Shown: one piece after another, positions 33,059 to 42,576 of the stretch
Position numbering within the stretch: the first letter of the stretch is position 1
How the letters are laid out: each line of letters begins with the position of its first letter
Assembly (NCBI RefSeq): GCF_004682045.1
Contig: NZ_QUZT01000032.1
Coordinates: 1-64,000 of the forward strand
Origin: Pseudomonas nabeulensis
Lineage (GTDB): Bacteria > Pseudomonadota > Gammaproteobacteria > Pseudomonadales > Pseudomonadaceae
Direction of reading: 5' to 3'
DNA: 64,000 bases
The notes under the pieces: generated by a model
The model's input: the letters and a program-made list of their open reading frames with translations, nothing else
Told to the model about the DNA's origin: nothing
Databases searched by the model: none
Made by a program: the position numbers and the translations under genes

Positions 33059-33856
33059 TCAGGCGAAAACCACCACAGTCTGGCGGCTGATGGCGATCAA
33101 TTCGCCGGTCGGGCTCCACAGTGCGGCGGCGGCGTGGCCGTAACCGTCGCGGGCGTGTTCGATGGTGACGTGGTACTGGCACCAATCAAGGGTCGTAAGA
33201 GCCTGCAACGGCTGGATGAACTCGATGGTCCAGGTCAGGGTGCTGCCCGGCGCTGGCTTTTTGAGGTGCGGGAGTAAAGCGGGCGGCCAGGCATCGACCA
33301 GGGCCAGGATATGCGCTTCGGTCAGTGGTTCTTCTTTCACGTCCCCACGCAATCGAACCCAACCGCCCATTTCGCGGGATTTATTCCCGGTAAACGGCAG
33401 ACCGCCCACGCTCCAGCGCATCGCCAGGTGGCGCATGAACTCCGGCGTTACGCCTTTGATATACGGCAGTTCCTGGCACTCATCCCAATGTTTGAATACC
33501 GGTGGCGCTTCGCTTTCCACCACGATTTCCGATTCGCGGGACGCACCGAAGCTGGCCTGTACCAGGGTCGCCACTTCGCTGTTTTGCACCACCCGGCCTA
33601 ACAACTGACTGACCGCCTTGCCTTCGCGCAGGACTTCAACTTGATAGCTGGCCGGTACGTCGGGGGCCACCGGGCCAACAAAGGTGATCGCCAGCGAGCG
33701 TAAAGGTCGATCCTCTGGCACCTGGGCACGCAGCGCTTCGTACTGCAACGCAGCCACCAGGCCACCAAAGGTCGCGCGACCTTGGGCCCACTCGGCAGGG
33801 ATGGTGACATCCAGCGGGTTGCTACGGGCGGCGTCGAGCAAATCACTAAAGCGCAT
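33059..33856 (-). CDS. Acyl-CoA thioesterase, double hot-dog (TesB-like)
   Basis: A 265-residue protein with two hot-dog domains. The N-terminal one has RATFGGLVAALQYEAL and RSLAITFVGPVAP; the C-terminal one has the TWTIEFIQPLQ and GYGHAAAALWSPTGELIAISRQ strands, as in TesB-like thioesterases that hydrolyse medium or long acyl-CoA. The substrate is unknown. The ATG at 33856 begins MRFSDLLDAARSN, and a GAGGT lies upstream. It stands next to the CHAD gene on the same strand, with a 90-base gap. Confidence 0.88.
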   Translation of the reverse strand: MRFSDLLDAARSNPLDVTIPAEWAQGRATFGGLVAALQYEALRAQVPEDRPLRSLAITFVGPVAPDVPASYQVEVLREGKAVSQLLGRVVQNSEVATLVQASFGASRESEIVVESEAPPVFKHWDECQELPYIKGVTPEFMRHLAMRWSVGGLPFTGNKSREMGGWVRLRGDVKEEPLTEAHILALVDAWPPALLPHLKKPAPGSTLTWTIEFIQPLQALTTLDWCQYHVTIEHARDGYGHAAAALWSPTGELIAISRQTVVVFA

Positions 33857-33946
33857 GGTGACCTCACATCAAAAAGAACAGAAGGAGGATCTTAACCATC
33901 GTGCCCGTCAGGTACAGCGCTTATTCCGGCCAAAAGCCGGACCGTT

Positions 33947-34708
33947 TCAGAAACAATCCGCGCTGAGCTTGTCCAGAACGCGGTCCGCCTTAACGGCAGC
34001 CTTGGCCATGGTGCGCTGCCATACCGCAACGCAGGGCTGCAAATCCGGCTGGTGTTCGGCCTGGGCCAACCATTGCCAGCAGTCGTGCCAGTCACCCAAC
34101 GCGCCTTGGGCTTTCTTGAGGCGCGACATGGCATTGGCGGGGAGTTTGTCCAGTTCGGGATAGGCTTCGGCGGCATAACGCACGCGCTTGATTAACAACC
34201 GCAGGCGGTGGCGATCATGGCTGGGGTCCTTGAGCGCTTCGTCGAGCGTGTGCCATTGCTTGGCCAGGCGTTTCTCGATGCGCGGACGCAAACCCTTGAG
34301 CAGTTTTTGATGGTGGGACGCACGGACAAAACGTGGGAAGGCATCGAGGATCAGCAGAAGCTGTGCCAGCTCCGCGCTTTGCGCCACCTGGCGATAGGCC
34401 TCGGGCTGCAAACGCAGGCGCCGATTCGCAGCGTCGTGATAACCATGCTGGCGCAAGTACGCCGCCATGACCTCACGGTCGCGTAGCGGCGTCGTCAATT
34501 GGCCGACCGCGCTGGCAGCCGACTCCAGCTGTTCCACCCCTGGCAAGCCGCGCAAAGGGCGCAACAAGCTGCGCAGACGCCGCACGGTGGTGCGCAGGTC
34601 GTGCAAGGCTTCATCATCGGTGACGGCGGCGAGGCGAGCCTGGCAGCTCAGTAACCCTACTTCCAGGCCAATGACCTGAGCGACTAACTGATCGACCAAA
34701 GCTGACAT
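33947..34708 (-). CDS. CHAD domain protein
   Basis: A 253-residue all-helical CHAD protein. The first half has VTDDEALHDLRTTVRRLRSLL with the conserved histidine and basic residues, and the second half repeats the pattern in DRHRLRLLIKRVRYAAEAY. CHAD domains bind inorganic polyphosphate through these basic faces and are often found on polyphosphate granules. Here the domain is alone, without an attached CYTH domain. Length is normal for stand-alone forms. Confidence 0.88.
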   Translation of the reverse strand: MSALVDQLVAQVIGLEVGLLSCQARLAAVTDDEALHDLRTTVRRLRSLLRPLRGLPGVEQLESAASAVGQLTTPLRDREVMAAYLRQHGYHDAANRRLRLQPEAYRQVAQSAELAQLLLILDAFPRFVRASHHQKLLKGLRPRIEKRLAKQWHTLDEALKDPSHDRHRLRLLIKRVRYAAEAYPELDKLPANAMSRLKKAQGALGDWHDCWQWLAQAEHQPDLQPCVAVWQRTMAKAAVKADRVLDKLSADCF

Positions 34709-34751
34709 TCTGCCCTCACCTGCTGATGAAAAATCCTACCCGCCCCACAGG

Positions 34752-35030
34752 TTAACGCCCGGCGCGAGACTCACGAATATAGAACCGCGCTTTCTCGGCC
34801 TTGTTGGAGCAGCCTTCAAACGCTTCGAATTGTTGCTGGGTCTTGGCGCCGGTCAACAGGGACAGGGCCTTGGAGTAGCTCACGGTCCCGGCGAAACCTT
34901 CGGCCTTGGCCAGGTCCAGCTCATGCCATGCGGCATCCAATTGCGTGCCGCAGCTGTCGCGGTATGCGGTTTTCCCGGCACAACCGGCCAGGGCCAATGC
35001 GATCACAGGCACACACATCCAGGCTTTCAT
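34752..35030 (-). CDS. Small lipoprotein, function unknown
   Basis: A 92-residue protein with a signal peptide and lipobox LALAGC; the mature protein would be about 75 residues starting at the cysteine of CAGKTAYRDSC. Two further cysteines (DSCGTQ and EGCSNK) may form a disulfide. The ATG at 35030 has GAGG eight bases upstream, so the earlier GTG is not needed. Probably anchored in the outer membrane because no aspartate follows the lipid cysteine. Confidence 0.8.
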   Translation of the reverse strand: MKAWMCVPVIALALAGCAGKTAYRDSCGTQLDAAWHELDLAKAEGFAGTVSYSKALSLLTGAKTQQQFEAFEGCSNKAEKARFYIRESRAGR

Positions 35031-35245
35031 CGATGACACCTCAAATAAAGAAAAACAGTCGTACTGTGTAGACGTTGCCTACAAAGAAAAGTGCCTTGTC
35101 CTCATCCTGAATTCGAAAGCCCCTATCGCCAGAGCATACCCGAGTAGCGTGGCTATCCTGGAAAAATAGTGTAGTCGTCCACGAAGATTGAAGCGGCTTG
35201 CTCATGGGTGCATTGTGGGCACCTGCCTTGGGGAGGACATGGACC

Positions 35246-36283
35246 ATGAAAAAGCGTGTGGCCTTGGTGCTGGGTTCCGGCGGAGCCCGGGGCTACGCCC
35301 ATATCGGGGTGATCGAAGAGATCGAACGACGCGGCTACGACATTGCCTGTGTCGCCGGTTGTTCCATGGGCGCCGTGGTGGGCGGGATCTATGCCGCGGG
35401 CAAACTCGACGAATATCGAAACTGGATCGAGAGCCTCGACTACCTCGACGTGCTGCGCCTGGTGGACGTGAGCTTTCGTCTGGGGGCGATTCGTGGGGAG
35501 AAGGTCTTCGGACAGATCCGCAAGATCGTCGGCGAACTCAACATCGAAGAGCTGCGCATCCCCTACACCGCTGTCGCCACGGACCTCACCAACCAGCAGG
35601 AAATCTGGTTCCAGGAAGGTTGCCTGCACCAGGCGATGCGCGCTTCGGCGGCAATCCCCAGTCTTTTCACCCCCGTCATGCAGGGCAACCGCATGCTGGT
35701 GGACGGCGGCCTGCTCAACCCGCTGCCCATCGTGCCGGTGGTGTCGAGCCACTGCGACCTGATCATCGCGGTCAACCTCAACGCCACTAACCAGAAGCAC
35801 TACCACCTACCCGTAATCCAGCGCCCACCAGCGTTTAAAAGCCGCTTCAATAACCTGGCGAAGTCACTGGGCTCACACCTGCCATTTCGTCGCAAGCAGG
35901 CTGAGCAGTTGATGAAGCTGGAGCAGGAAGCCTTGCAGGCCGAGGCAGCGGAGATCAACCCGTGGCTGGAGTCAGCCGAACCGGAATCCCAGCAGCCTGC
36001 CGCCGCGCCGGAAAAAGAAGGGGCGCCTAAGTCGGCGACGGGATCATTCATCATTGATAACGTCGGGCCGGCGTCATTGCTGGATTTGATCAACCAGAGT
36101 TTCGAGGTGATGCAGACGTCGTTGGCGCAGTACAAGATCGCGGGGTACCCGCCGGATGTGCTGATCAACGTGCCGAAGCGGGTGTGCCGGTTTTTCGAGT
36201 TCTACAAGGCGCCGGAGTTGATCGCGTTGGGGCGGGAGATTGCCAGTGATACGTTGGATCGGTATGAGAGTGAGCAGCGCTGA
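35246..36283 (+). CDS. Patatin-like phospholipase, RssA/YchK-like
   Basis: A 345-residue serine hydrolase. The oxyanion loop GSGGARGYAHIGVI, the nucleophile S40 in GCSMG and the aspartate D153 in LVDGGLLNPLP form the patatin Ser-Asp dyad. After the about 220-residue catalytic domain there is a proline- and glutamate-rich linker and a conserved C-terminal part (FIIDNVGPASLLDLINQSFE). No signal peptide, so it is cytoplasmic or peripheral, in contrast to secreted ExoU or PlpD. GGAGG precedes the ATG at 35246. Confidence 0.9.
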   Translation: MKKRVALVLGSGGARGYAHIGVIEEIERRGYDIACVAGCSMGAVVGGIYAAGKLDEYRNWIESLDYLDVLRLVDVSFRLGAIRGEKVFGQIRKIVGELNIEELRIPYTAVATDLTNQQEIWFQEGCLHQAMRASAAIPSLFTPVMQGNRMLVDGGLLNPLPIVPVVSSHCDLIIAVNLNATNQKHYHLPVIQRPPAFKSRFNNLAKSLGSHLPFRRKQAEQLMKLEQEALQAEAAEINPWLESAEPESQQPAAAPEKEGAPKSATGSFIIDNVGPASLLDLINQSFEVMQTSLAQYKIAGYPPDVLINVPKRVCRFFEFYKAPELIALGREIASDTLDRYESEQR

Positions 36284-36305
36284 AATTTTTGGTGTTGCTG
36301 ATGGC

Positions 36306-36403
36306 GCCATCGGGGGCAAGCCCCCTCCCACATTGGATTGGGTTCACATAGTTCCATCTGTGAATACGGTCAGTGTGGGAGGGGGCTTGCCCCCGATGAG
36401 GCC
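36306..36403. repeat. Inverted REP pair (REPIN/BIME)
   Basis: Arms GCCATCGGGGGCAAGCCCCC (from 36306) and GGGGGCTTGCCCCCGATGAG (to 36403) around about 40 unique bases, between the convergent patatin and kdpE genes. Confidence 0.9.
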
Positions 36404-36421
36404 AGACCAGACACCACACAA

Positions 36422-37111
36422 CTATGCACTCAGCAACCGATACCCCACCCCCGCCTCCGTCACGATAAACCGCGGCTGAGTGGGATCATCCGCCAGTTTC
36501 TGCCGCAGATGCCCCACCACAATCCGCAGGTAATGGCTGTCCTCGGTATGGGTCGGCCCCCAGATATCCTTGAGCAATTGCTGCTGGGTAATCACCCGCC
36601 CGGGATGTCGCGCCAATTGCGCCAGCACCGCGTACTCCTTGCGGGTCAGCGCGACTTCGACACCGTCCAGCAGAACGCGTCGATAGGCCAGGTCCACGGT
36701 CAACGGGCCAAATTGCAACGCCGCTTGCTGGGTTTCTCCCGCCGGCGCCTGGCGCAACAAAGCACGCACGCGGGCGAGAAATTCCTGGATGCCAAACGGC
36801 TTGGTCACGTAGTCGTTGGCGCCACCGTCAAGGGCTTCGACTTTCTGTCCCTCGCTGGCCCGCACCGACAGCACCAACACCGGCACCGTCGACCACTCGC
36901 GAAACTCACGCAACACTTGCTGACCGTCCATGTCCGGCAGGCCGAGGTCGAGCACCAGCAGGTCCGGCTTGCTCAACGCCGCTTGCGCCAACCCTTCGTT
37001 GCCGGTGCCGGCCTCGATCACCTTGTAGCCCTGGGAGGCCAGGCTGATGCGCAAGAATTTGCGGATCTGCGGCTCGTCATCAATGACCAAAATCGTCGCG
37101 GTCTGGCTCAT
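36422..37111 (-). CDS. kdpE: Response regulator KdpE
   Basis: A 229-residue OmpR/PhoB-type regulator that activates kdpFABC under potassium limitation. The receiver domain has the acidic pair D11-D12, the phosphorylated D55 in LLVLDLGLPDMDG and lysine in TKPF. The C-terminal winged helix has RKEYAVLAQLARHPGRVIT and the HYLRIVVGHLRQKL recognition region. It is 37 bases downstream of kdpD and ends the operon. A candidate binding site lies upstream of kdpF at 44432-44488. Confidence 0.96.
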   Translation of the reverse strand: MSQTATILVIDDEPQIRKFLRISLASQGYKVIEAGTGNEGLAQAALSKPDLLVLDLGLPDMDGQQVLREFREWSTVPVLVLSVRASEGQKVEALDGGANDYVTKPFGIQEFLARVRALLRQAPAGETQQAALQFGPLTVDLAYRRVLLDGVEVALTRKEYAVLAQLARHPGRVITQQQLLKDIWGPTHTEDSHYLRIVVGHLRQKLADDPTQPRFIVTEAGVGYRLLSA

Positions 37112-37148
37112 GGTGTCTCATCAAAATCCGTGAAGAAAACAGGGTAGC

Positions 37149-39800
37149 TCATGCCTCGCGTTCCAAGCCAGGCTGGGCCGGCAATGGCAAGAACAAGGTG
37201 ATGCAAGTGCCACGCCCGTCTATACCTTCGGCCACGCTGATATGCCCACCGTGGGCACCGACCATGCCCTGGCAGATTGCCAGACCCAGGCCGGTGCCCT
37301 GCCCGCCCCGATCTCCACGAGCTGCGGTGTAGAACATGTCGAAGATCTTCGCACGCTCGTCTTCGGGAATGCCCGGCCCCTCATCGGCCACGGCAAAAAA
37401 CAGTTGCTCATCCGATACACCGGCGGTCAGTTGCAGCCGCCCTTGAGGGGGCGAAAAACGCGCAGCATTTTCCAACACATTGACCAACGCCTGCTCGATC
37501 AACGCCGCGTGCACATACAACAACGGCAACTGCGCCGGTACATCGGTGTGCACGTGCAATGGCGCCAGCACAGCACGCAAACGGCCAAGGGCACTGCCGA
37601 CGATATCGCCGGGCGACACCCAATCGCGCGCCAGCTTCAAGGCCCCGTGGCCCAGACGGGTCATGTCCAGCAGGTTCTGGATGTAACGGTCGAGGCGTTC
37701 GGCTTCGTCGCGGGTGCCTTCAAGCAACTCGCGGCGGTCCTCCAACGGGATGGCCTCACCGAGGGCGAGCAGGCTGTCGATACTGCCGCGCATGGCGGTC
37801 AGCGGCGTGCGCAGATCGTGGGACACCGACGCGAGCAAGGCGCTGCGCAGTTGCTCGGTTTCACCGTGCAACCGGGCGGACTCCAGCTCCTGCGCCAGTT
37901 GCGCCCGTGCCAGCGCCTGGGCCAGTGGCTGGCTCAAGGCGGTGAGCAAGCGGCGCCGTTGCCCGCTCAATTCCAGGCCCGGTTTGGGGCTGACCCCGAG
38001 CAAACCCAGCGGGCCTTCTTCACCCGACAACGGCCACCACCACCAGCGCCCAAATGGCAGCGTGCCGGTGCCCATACCCGCCGGCTGGTCGTGTTGCCAC
38101 GCCCAATCGGCGGCGGCGCGCTCGGCCTCGGTGAGGGTCAGCGGTGCGCCGGTCTCGACGGTCCAACCGCCCTGCCCATCACGATTGACCAGGCATAAAT
38201 CCAGGTCGTTCCAGCCTTCCAAATGATGGGCGGCCGCGCTGATCACGGCTTGGCGGTCGGTGGCGGCGGTGAGTTTGCGCGACAAGTCCAGCAGTTCGCT
38301 GGTTTCTTCCTGAGTGTCGCGCAACGCCTGTAACTGCCGGCGTTGCCGTGCAGCGAGATTGCCGGTGAGTGCCGCCATCAGCAGAAAGAACAACAACGTC
38401 AGCACATCTTCTTCGCGCTGGATCGCAAAGGAGAAATTCGGCGGGATAAACAGAAAGTCGTAGGTCATGAACGACAACGCCGCACACACCAGGGACGGTC
38501 CCAGGCTGCTGCGCACCGCCACCAGCAACACGGCGGCGAGAAACACCAGGGAGATATTCGGCAACGGCAGTACGCTGGACACCGCCCAAGCCACTGCGGC
38601 AGCGACGACAGTTGCGACCACGGCCAGACCGTAGTCAAACCACACCAATCCGCGTACATCCGGCATACGTGGCGACGCGGGGATATCGTCGCTGTCGAGC
38701 ACGTTGATTTCCAGGCCACGGGCACTGCGCAACAAGCGCGCCGCCAGCCCGCCACCGAACAACCGCCGCCGCCAACGCATCCGCGATTGCCCCACCAACA
38801 GCAGGCTGGCACGGCGCTCGGCGGCATGCTGGATCAGCGTCTTGGCCACTTCACCCGCCCGCAGCAGCACCACTTCCCCGCCCAACCGTTCGGCCAGTTG
38901 CTGGGCATTTTGCAAGCGCAGCCGCGACTGTTCATCCCGCGCCCGGCCGTTATCGATATGCACCAGGCTCCACGGCAAGTGCCGGCGCTGGGCGACGCGG
39001 CTGGCATGCCGCACCAGGCGCTCAGCCTGGGCGTCGCCGTCCACACCCACCAGCAAGCGGCCGCGGACTGCCGGGGCGGCTTGCCCGAGCTGGCGATAGC
39101 CTTGGGCCAAGTCATCATCGACATGGGCGGCAGCGGTTTGCATGGCCAGTTCGCGCAGGGCCATCAGGTTGGTCTGGGTGAAAAACGCATCGATAGCGGC
39201 GCGAGCCTGCTCCGGTACATAGACCTTGCCGTCGCGCAGGCGCTCCAGCAGTTCACGGGATGGCAGGTCGATCAGCAGCAGTTCGTCGGCCTCTTGCAGC
39301 ACCCAGTCGGGCAGGGTTTCGCGGACCTGCACGCCGGTGATGCCGCGTACTTGGTCGTTAAGGCTTTCCAGGTGCTGGACGTTGACCGTGGTGAACACGT
39401 TGATGCCGGCGGCGAGCAATTCCTGGATGTCTTGCCAGCGCTTTTCATGACGGCTGCCGGGGGCGTTGCTGTGGGCCAGTTCATCCACCAGCACCAGCTT
39501 GGGCTTGGCGGCGAGCAGGCCGTCGAGGTCCATTTCTTCGAGCATTACGCCACGGTATTCGCTGCGCAATAACGGTTGCTGCGGCAGGCCGCTGAGCAAG
39601 GCTTCGGTTTCGGCGCGGCCGTGGGTTTCGACAACCCCGGCGATCAGGCGTACGCCTTGGCGCAACTGAGTGTGAGCGGCCTGGAGCATGGCGTAGGTCT
39701 TGCCCACCCCGGGCGCGGCGCCGAGGAATACTTTAAGCCGGCCACGGCCGTTGCGGGGCAGATCGGCTAGCAGGGCATCGGCGCGGCCGGAGTCGCTCAT
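37149..39800 (-). CDS. kdpD: Sensor histidine kinase KdpD
   Basis: An 883-residue membrane sensor of potassium limitation and turgor. The N-terminal KdpD domain has Walker A GAAPGVGKT and LVDELAHSNAPG. It is followed by a universal-stress-like domain (RGRLLVGVDGDAQAERLV), four closely spaced membrane helices (about 390-490), a GAF-like region, and the kinase core with H661 in SVSHDLRTPL and the ATP lid GQGTGLGLAI. Length matches E. coli KdpD (894). A REP pair separates it from kdpC by 124 bases, so kdpDE may be expressed at a lower level or from its own promoter. Confidence 0.97.
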   Translation of the reverse strand: MSDSGRADALLADLPRNGRGRLKVFLGAAPGVGKTYAMLQAAHTQLRQGVRLIAGVVETHGRAETEALLSGLPQQPLLRSEYRGVMLEEMDLDGLLAAKPKLVLVDELAHSNAPGSRHEKRWQDIQELLAAGINVFTTVNVQHLESLNDQVRGITGVQVRETLPDWVLQEADELLLIDLPSRELLERLRDGKVYVPEQARAAIDAFFTQTNLMALRELAMQTAAAHVDDDLAQGYRQLGQAAPAVRGRLLVGVDGDAQAERLVRHASRVAQRRHLPWSLVHIDNGRARDEQSRLRLQNAQQLAERLGGEVVLLRAGEVAKTLIQHAAERRASLLLVGQSRMRWRRRLFGGGLAARLLRSARGLEINVLDSDDIPASPRMPDVRGLVWFDYGLAVVATVVAAAVAWAVSSVLPLPNISLVFLAAVLLVAVRSSLGPSLVCAALSFMTYDFLFIPPNFSFAIQREEDVLTLLFFLLMAALTGNLAARQRRQLQALRDTQEETSELLDLSRKLTAATDRQAVISAAAHHLEGWNDLDLCLVNRDGQGGWTVETGAPLTLTEAERAAADWAWQHDQPAGMGTGTLPFGRWWWWPLSGEEGPLGLLGVSPKPGLELSGQRRRLLTALSQPLAQALARAQLAQELESARLHGETEQLRSALLASVSHDLRTPLTAMRGSIDSLLALGEAIPLEDRRELLEGTRDEAERLDRYIQNLLDMTRLGHGALKLARDWVSPGDIVGSALGRLRAVLAPLHVHTDVPAQLPLLYVHAALIEQALVNVLENAARFSPPQGRLQLTAGVSDEQLFFAVADEGPGIPEDERAKIFDMFYTAARGDRGGQGTGLGLAICQGMVGAHGGHISVAEGIDGRGTCITLFLPLPAQPGLEREA

Positions 39801-39842
39801 GCTGGGGGTTCCTTCAGGTATTCATGTGGAGTCTTTCATGCC

Positions 39843-39913
39843 GCCATCGCGGGCAAGTCCGCTCCCACATTTGGAATGCATTCTCCTGTGGGAGCGGGCT
39901 TGCCCGCGATGGC
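39843..39913. repeat. Inverted REP pair within the kdp operon
   Basis: Arms GCCATCGCGGGCAAGTCCGC (from 39843) and GCGGGCTTGCCCGCGATGGC (to 39913) close around about 17 bases. It sits between kdpC and kdpD, where it may act on mRNA stability or attenuation. Confidence 0.9.
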
Positions 39914-39924
39914 GATGTAATGCC

Positions 39925-40470
39925 CTACAACTTTTCCAGGGCTATGTTGAGTGTCAGCACGTTCATTACCGGCGGCCCTATCAGCGGGCTTTCGATATGC
40001 TCATCCAGCAGCCGCTGCAACGTCGACACCGGCACATTCCGCGCCGCCGCCACCCGTGCCAGTTGATAGGCAATCGCCTGGGGTGGCAAGTGTGGATCAA
40101 GACCGCTGCCAGAGGTAGTCAGCAACGCCAAGGGCACCGGCCCCTGACCTGGCACGAGCTGTTTATTCGCATCTTCAAAAACGCGTGTCGCCAGCGCGGG
40201 GTTGCTCGGGCCAAGGTTACTCGCGCTGCTGGAAACCGTAGCAAAGGCGCCCGCCGAAGGACGCGGGTGGAACCAGCTGTCGCCGGTGAAATCCTGGGCG
40301 ATCAAACTGGAGCCACGCACTTTGCCGCTGTCGTCGCGCACCAGGCTGCCATTGGCCTGGTCGGGAAAGGCGACCTGGGCGACGCCCGTCACTACCAAGG
40401 GGTAGGCGACGCCGGTGATCAGGGTCATGAGGACCAGCAGGCTCAGGGCCGGACGGATCAGGTTGGACAT
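39925..40470 (-). CDS. kdpC: Potassium-transporting ATPase subunit KdpC
   Basis: A 181-residue subunit with one N-terminal membrane helix (about 8-30) and a periplasmic domain. Motifs GSSLIAQDFTGDSWFHPRPSA and SNLGPSNPAL are conserved in KdpC. It binds KdpB and KdpA and raises the affinity for ATP and K+. It starts 25 bases after kdpB. Confidence 0.96.
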   Translation of the reverse strand: MSNLIRPALSLLVLMTLITGVAYPLVVTGVAQVAFPDQANGSLVRDDSGKVRGSSLIAQDFTGDSWFHPRPSAGAFATVSSSASNLGPSNPALATRVFEDANKQLVPGQGPVPLALLTTSGSGLDPHLPPQAIAYQLARVAAARNVPVSTLQRLLDEHIESPLIGPPVMNVLTLNIALEKL

Positions 40471-40495
40471 GTCAAATTCCTCGATTCAGTGGGGT

Positions 40496-42553
40496 TTACA
40501 CCAGGTGCAGCGCCGTCAGCAGCAGGTCGATGGCCTTGATGCCCACGAACGGCACCAGAATCCCACCCAGCCCGTAGATCAGCAGGTTGCGCCGCAACAA
40601 CGCCGCCGCGCTCGCCGCCTGCACCCGCACACCGCGCAGCGCCAGGGGAATCAGCACGACGATGATCAACGCGTTGAACACAATCGCCGAGAGGATCGCA
40701 CTCTGCGGGCTCTGCAGGTGCATCACGTTGAGCACACCCAGTTGTGGGTAGATCGAGGCGAACAACGCCGGCAGGATCGCGAAATACTTGGCCACGTCGT
40801 TGGCGATGGAAAACGTGGTGAGTGCGCCACGGGTCACCAGCAACTCCTTGCCGATCTGCACCACGTCCAGCAGCTTGGTCGGGTCGCTGTCGAGGTCGAC
40901 CATGTTGGCGGCTTCGCGGGCGGCCTGGGTGCCGTCGTTCATCGCCATGCCGACGTCCGCCTGGGCCAGGGCCGGGGCATCGTTGGCACCGTCACCACAC
41001 ATCGCCACCAGTCGACCGTCGTTTTGTTCGTGGCGGATGCGTGCGAGTTTTTTCTCTGGCGTGGCTTCGGCCAACACATCGTCAACGCCCGCTTCGGCAG
41101 CAATCGCGGCGGCGGTCAGGGGGTTGTCGCCGGTGACCATCACAGTGCGGATACCCAACTTGCGCAGCTCGGCGAAACGTTCGCGGATGCCGGGCTTGAC
41201 CACGTCTTTAAGGTGGATCGCACCGAGCAGCTTGCCGTCGACACACACCAGCAACGGCGTGCCGCCACTTTGGGCGATCTTGTCGATTTCCCGCGACAAC
41301 GCAGGCGCAAGGTCACGGCGTTGTTGGCCGATAAAGCTCAACAGCGAATCCACCGCGCCTTTGCGGTAAACGCGGCACTGGTAATCCACACCGGATAAAC
41401 GGGTCTCGGCGCTGAACGGCACGCCGGTCAGTTCGTCCGGGGAGGGCTCGGCCTGTGGATGCAGGGCGCGCAGGTACTCGACGATGGATTTACCTTCTGC
41501 CGTGTCGTCCGCCAGGGAGGCGAACAATGCGCCTTCGGCCACTTCACGACCACTGACGCCAGGCGCCGCCACCACTGCCGCACAACGGCGATTACCGAAG
41601 GTAATGGTGCCGGTCTTGTCCAGCAGCAACACGTGCACGTCCCCCGCCGCTTCCACGGCGCGACCGGACTTGGCGATCACGTTGAGGCGCACCAGGCGGT
41701 CCATCCCGGCGATACCGATGGCCGATAACAGGCCGCCAATCGTCGTAGGAATCAGCGTCACCAGCAGTGCGACCAGAAACACCAGCGGCAAGCTGCCATT
41801 GGCGAAGTGGGCGAACGGTTGCAGGGTCACCACCACCAGCAAAAAGATCAGGGTGAGGCCGATCAGCAAAATATCCAGCGCGACTTCGTTAGGGGTTTTC
41901 TGGCGCTTGGCGCCTTCTACCAACGCGATCATGCGGTCGAGGGTGGACTCGCCGGGGTTCGCGGTGATGCGGACGAGCAGCCAATCCGACACCAGGCGGG
42001 TATTGCCGGTGACGGCGGAGCGGTCGCCGCCGGACTCGCGGATGACCGGCGCGGATTCGCCGGTGATCGCCGCTTCGTTAACCGCCGCGATGCCTTCGAT
42101 GACCTCACCGTCACCGGGGATCATTTCCCCGGCGGCCACACGGACCACATCGCCTTTGCGCAGGCTGGTGGCCGGTACGACCTTGAAGCTGCCATCGGCC
42201 TCTTTGCGCCGCGCACTCAGGCCTTCACTGCCGGCCTTGAGGCTGTCGGCACGCGCCTTGCCCCGCCCTTCGGCCAAGGCTTCGGCGAAGTTGGCGAACA
42301 GCACGGTGAACCACAGCCACACCGCGATCTGCACGGCGACGTAGGTCGGCACGCTGGTGTCCGGCACGAAGCACAGCACGGTGGTGAGGATCGCGGTCAA
42401 CTCGACCACCAGCATTACCGGCGAACGTTGCAGTTGACGCGGGTCCAGCTTGACGAACGCCTGGACCAGCGCTGGGCGCCACAGGGCGGACATCGCGGTT
42501 TTGGCAGGCTCCTGGGTATGCACGGGAGCGGCATTTTTTGCAGGCATATTCAT
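40496..42553 (-). CDS. kdpB: Potassium-transporting ATPase ATP-binding subunit KdpB
   Basis: A 685-residue P-type ATPase, the energising subunit of the KdpFABC high-affinity K+ pump. The phosphorylated aspartate is D312 in LLLDKTGTITFG. The actuator loop AAITGESAPVIRES, the hinge GDGANDAPALAQADVGMAM and seven membrane helices are present. Three in-frame ATGs occur at 42559, 42553 and 42547; the second has AAGGGA seven bases upstream and is the best start, while the first has only one base of spacing. It lies 23 bases after kdpA. Confidence 0.97.
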   Translation of the reverse strand: MNMPAKNAAPVHTQEPAKTAMSALWRPALVQAFVKLDPRQLQRSPVMLVVELTAILTTVLCFVPDTSVPTYVAVQIAVWLWFTVLFANFAEALAEGRGKARADSLKAGSEGLSARRKEADGSFKVVPATSLRKGDVVRVAAGEMIPGDGEVIEGIAAVNEAAITGESAPVIRESGGDRSAVTGNTRLVSDWLLVRITANPGESTLDRMIALVEGAKRQKTPNEVALDILLIGLTLIFLLVVVTLQPFAHFANGSLPLVFLVALLVTLIPTTIGGLLSAIGIAGMDRLVRLNVIAKSGRAVEAAGDVHVLLLDKTGTITFGNRRCAAVVAAPGVSGREVAEGALFASLADDTAEGKSIVEYLRALHPQAEPSPDELTGVPFSAETRLSGVDYQCRVYRKGAVDSLLSFIGQQRRDLAPALSREIDKIAQSGGTPLLVCVDGKLLGAIHLKDVVKPGIRERFAELRKLGIRTVMVTGDNPLTAAAIAAEAGVDDVLAEATPEKKLARIRHEQNDGRLVAMCGDGANDAPALAQADVGMAMNDGTQAAREAANMVDLDSDPTKLLDVVQIGKELLVTRGALTTFSIANDVAKYFAILPALFASIYPQLGVLNVMHLQSPQSAILSAIVFNALIIVVLIPLALRGVRVQAASAAALLRRNLLIYGLGGILVPFVGIKAIDLLLTALHLV

Positions 42554-42576
42554 GTTCATATCCCTTCTCTAGCTCT

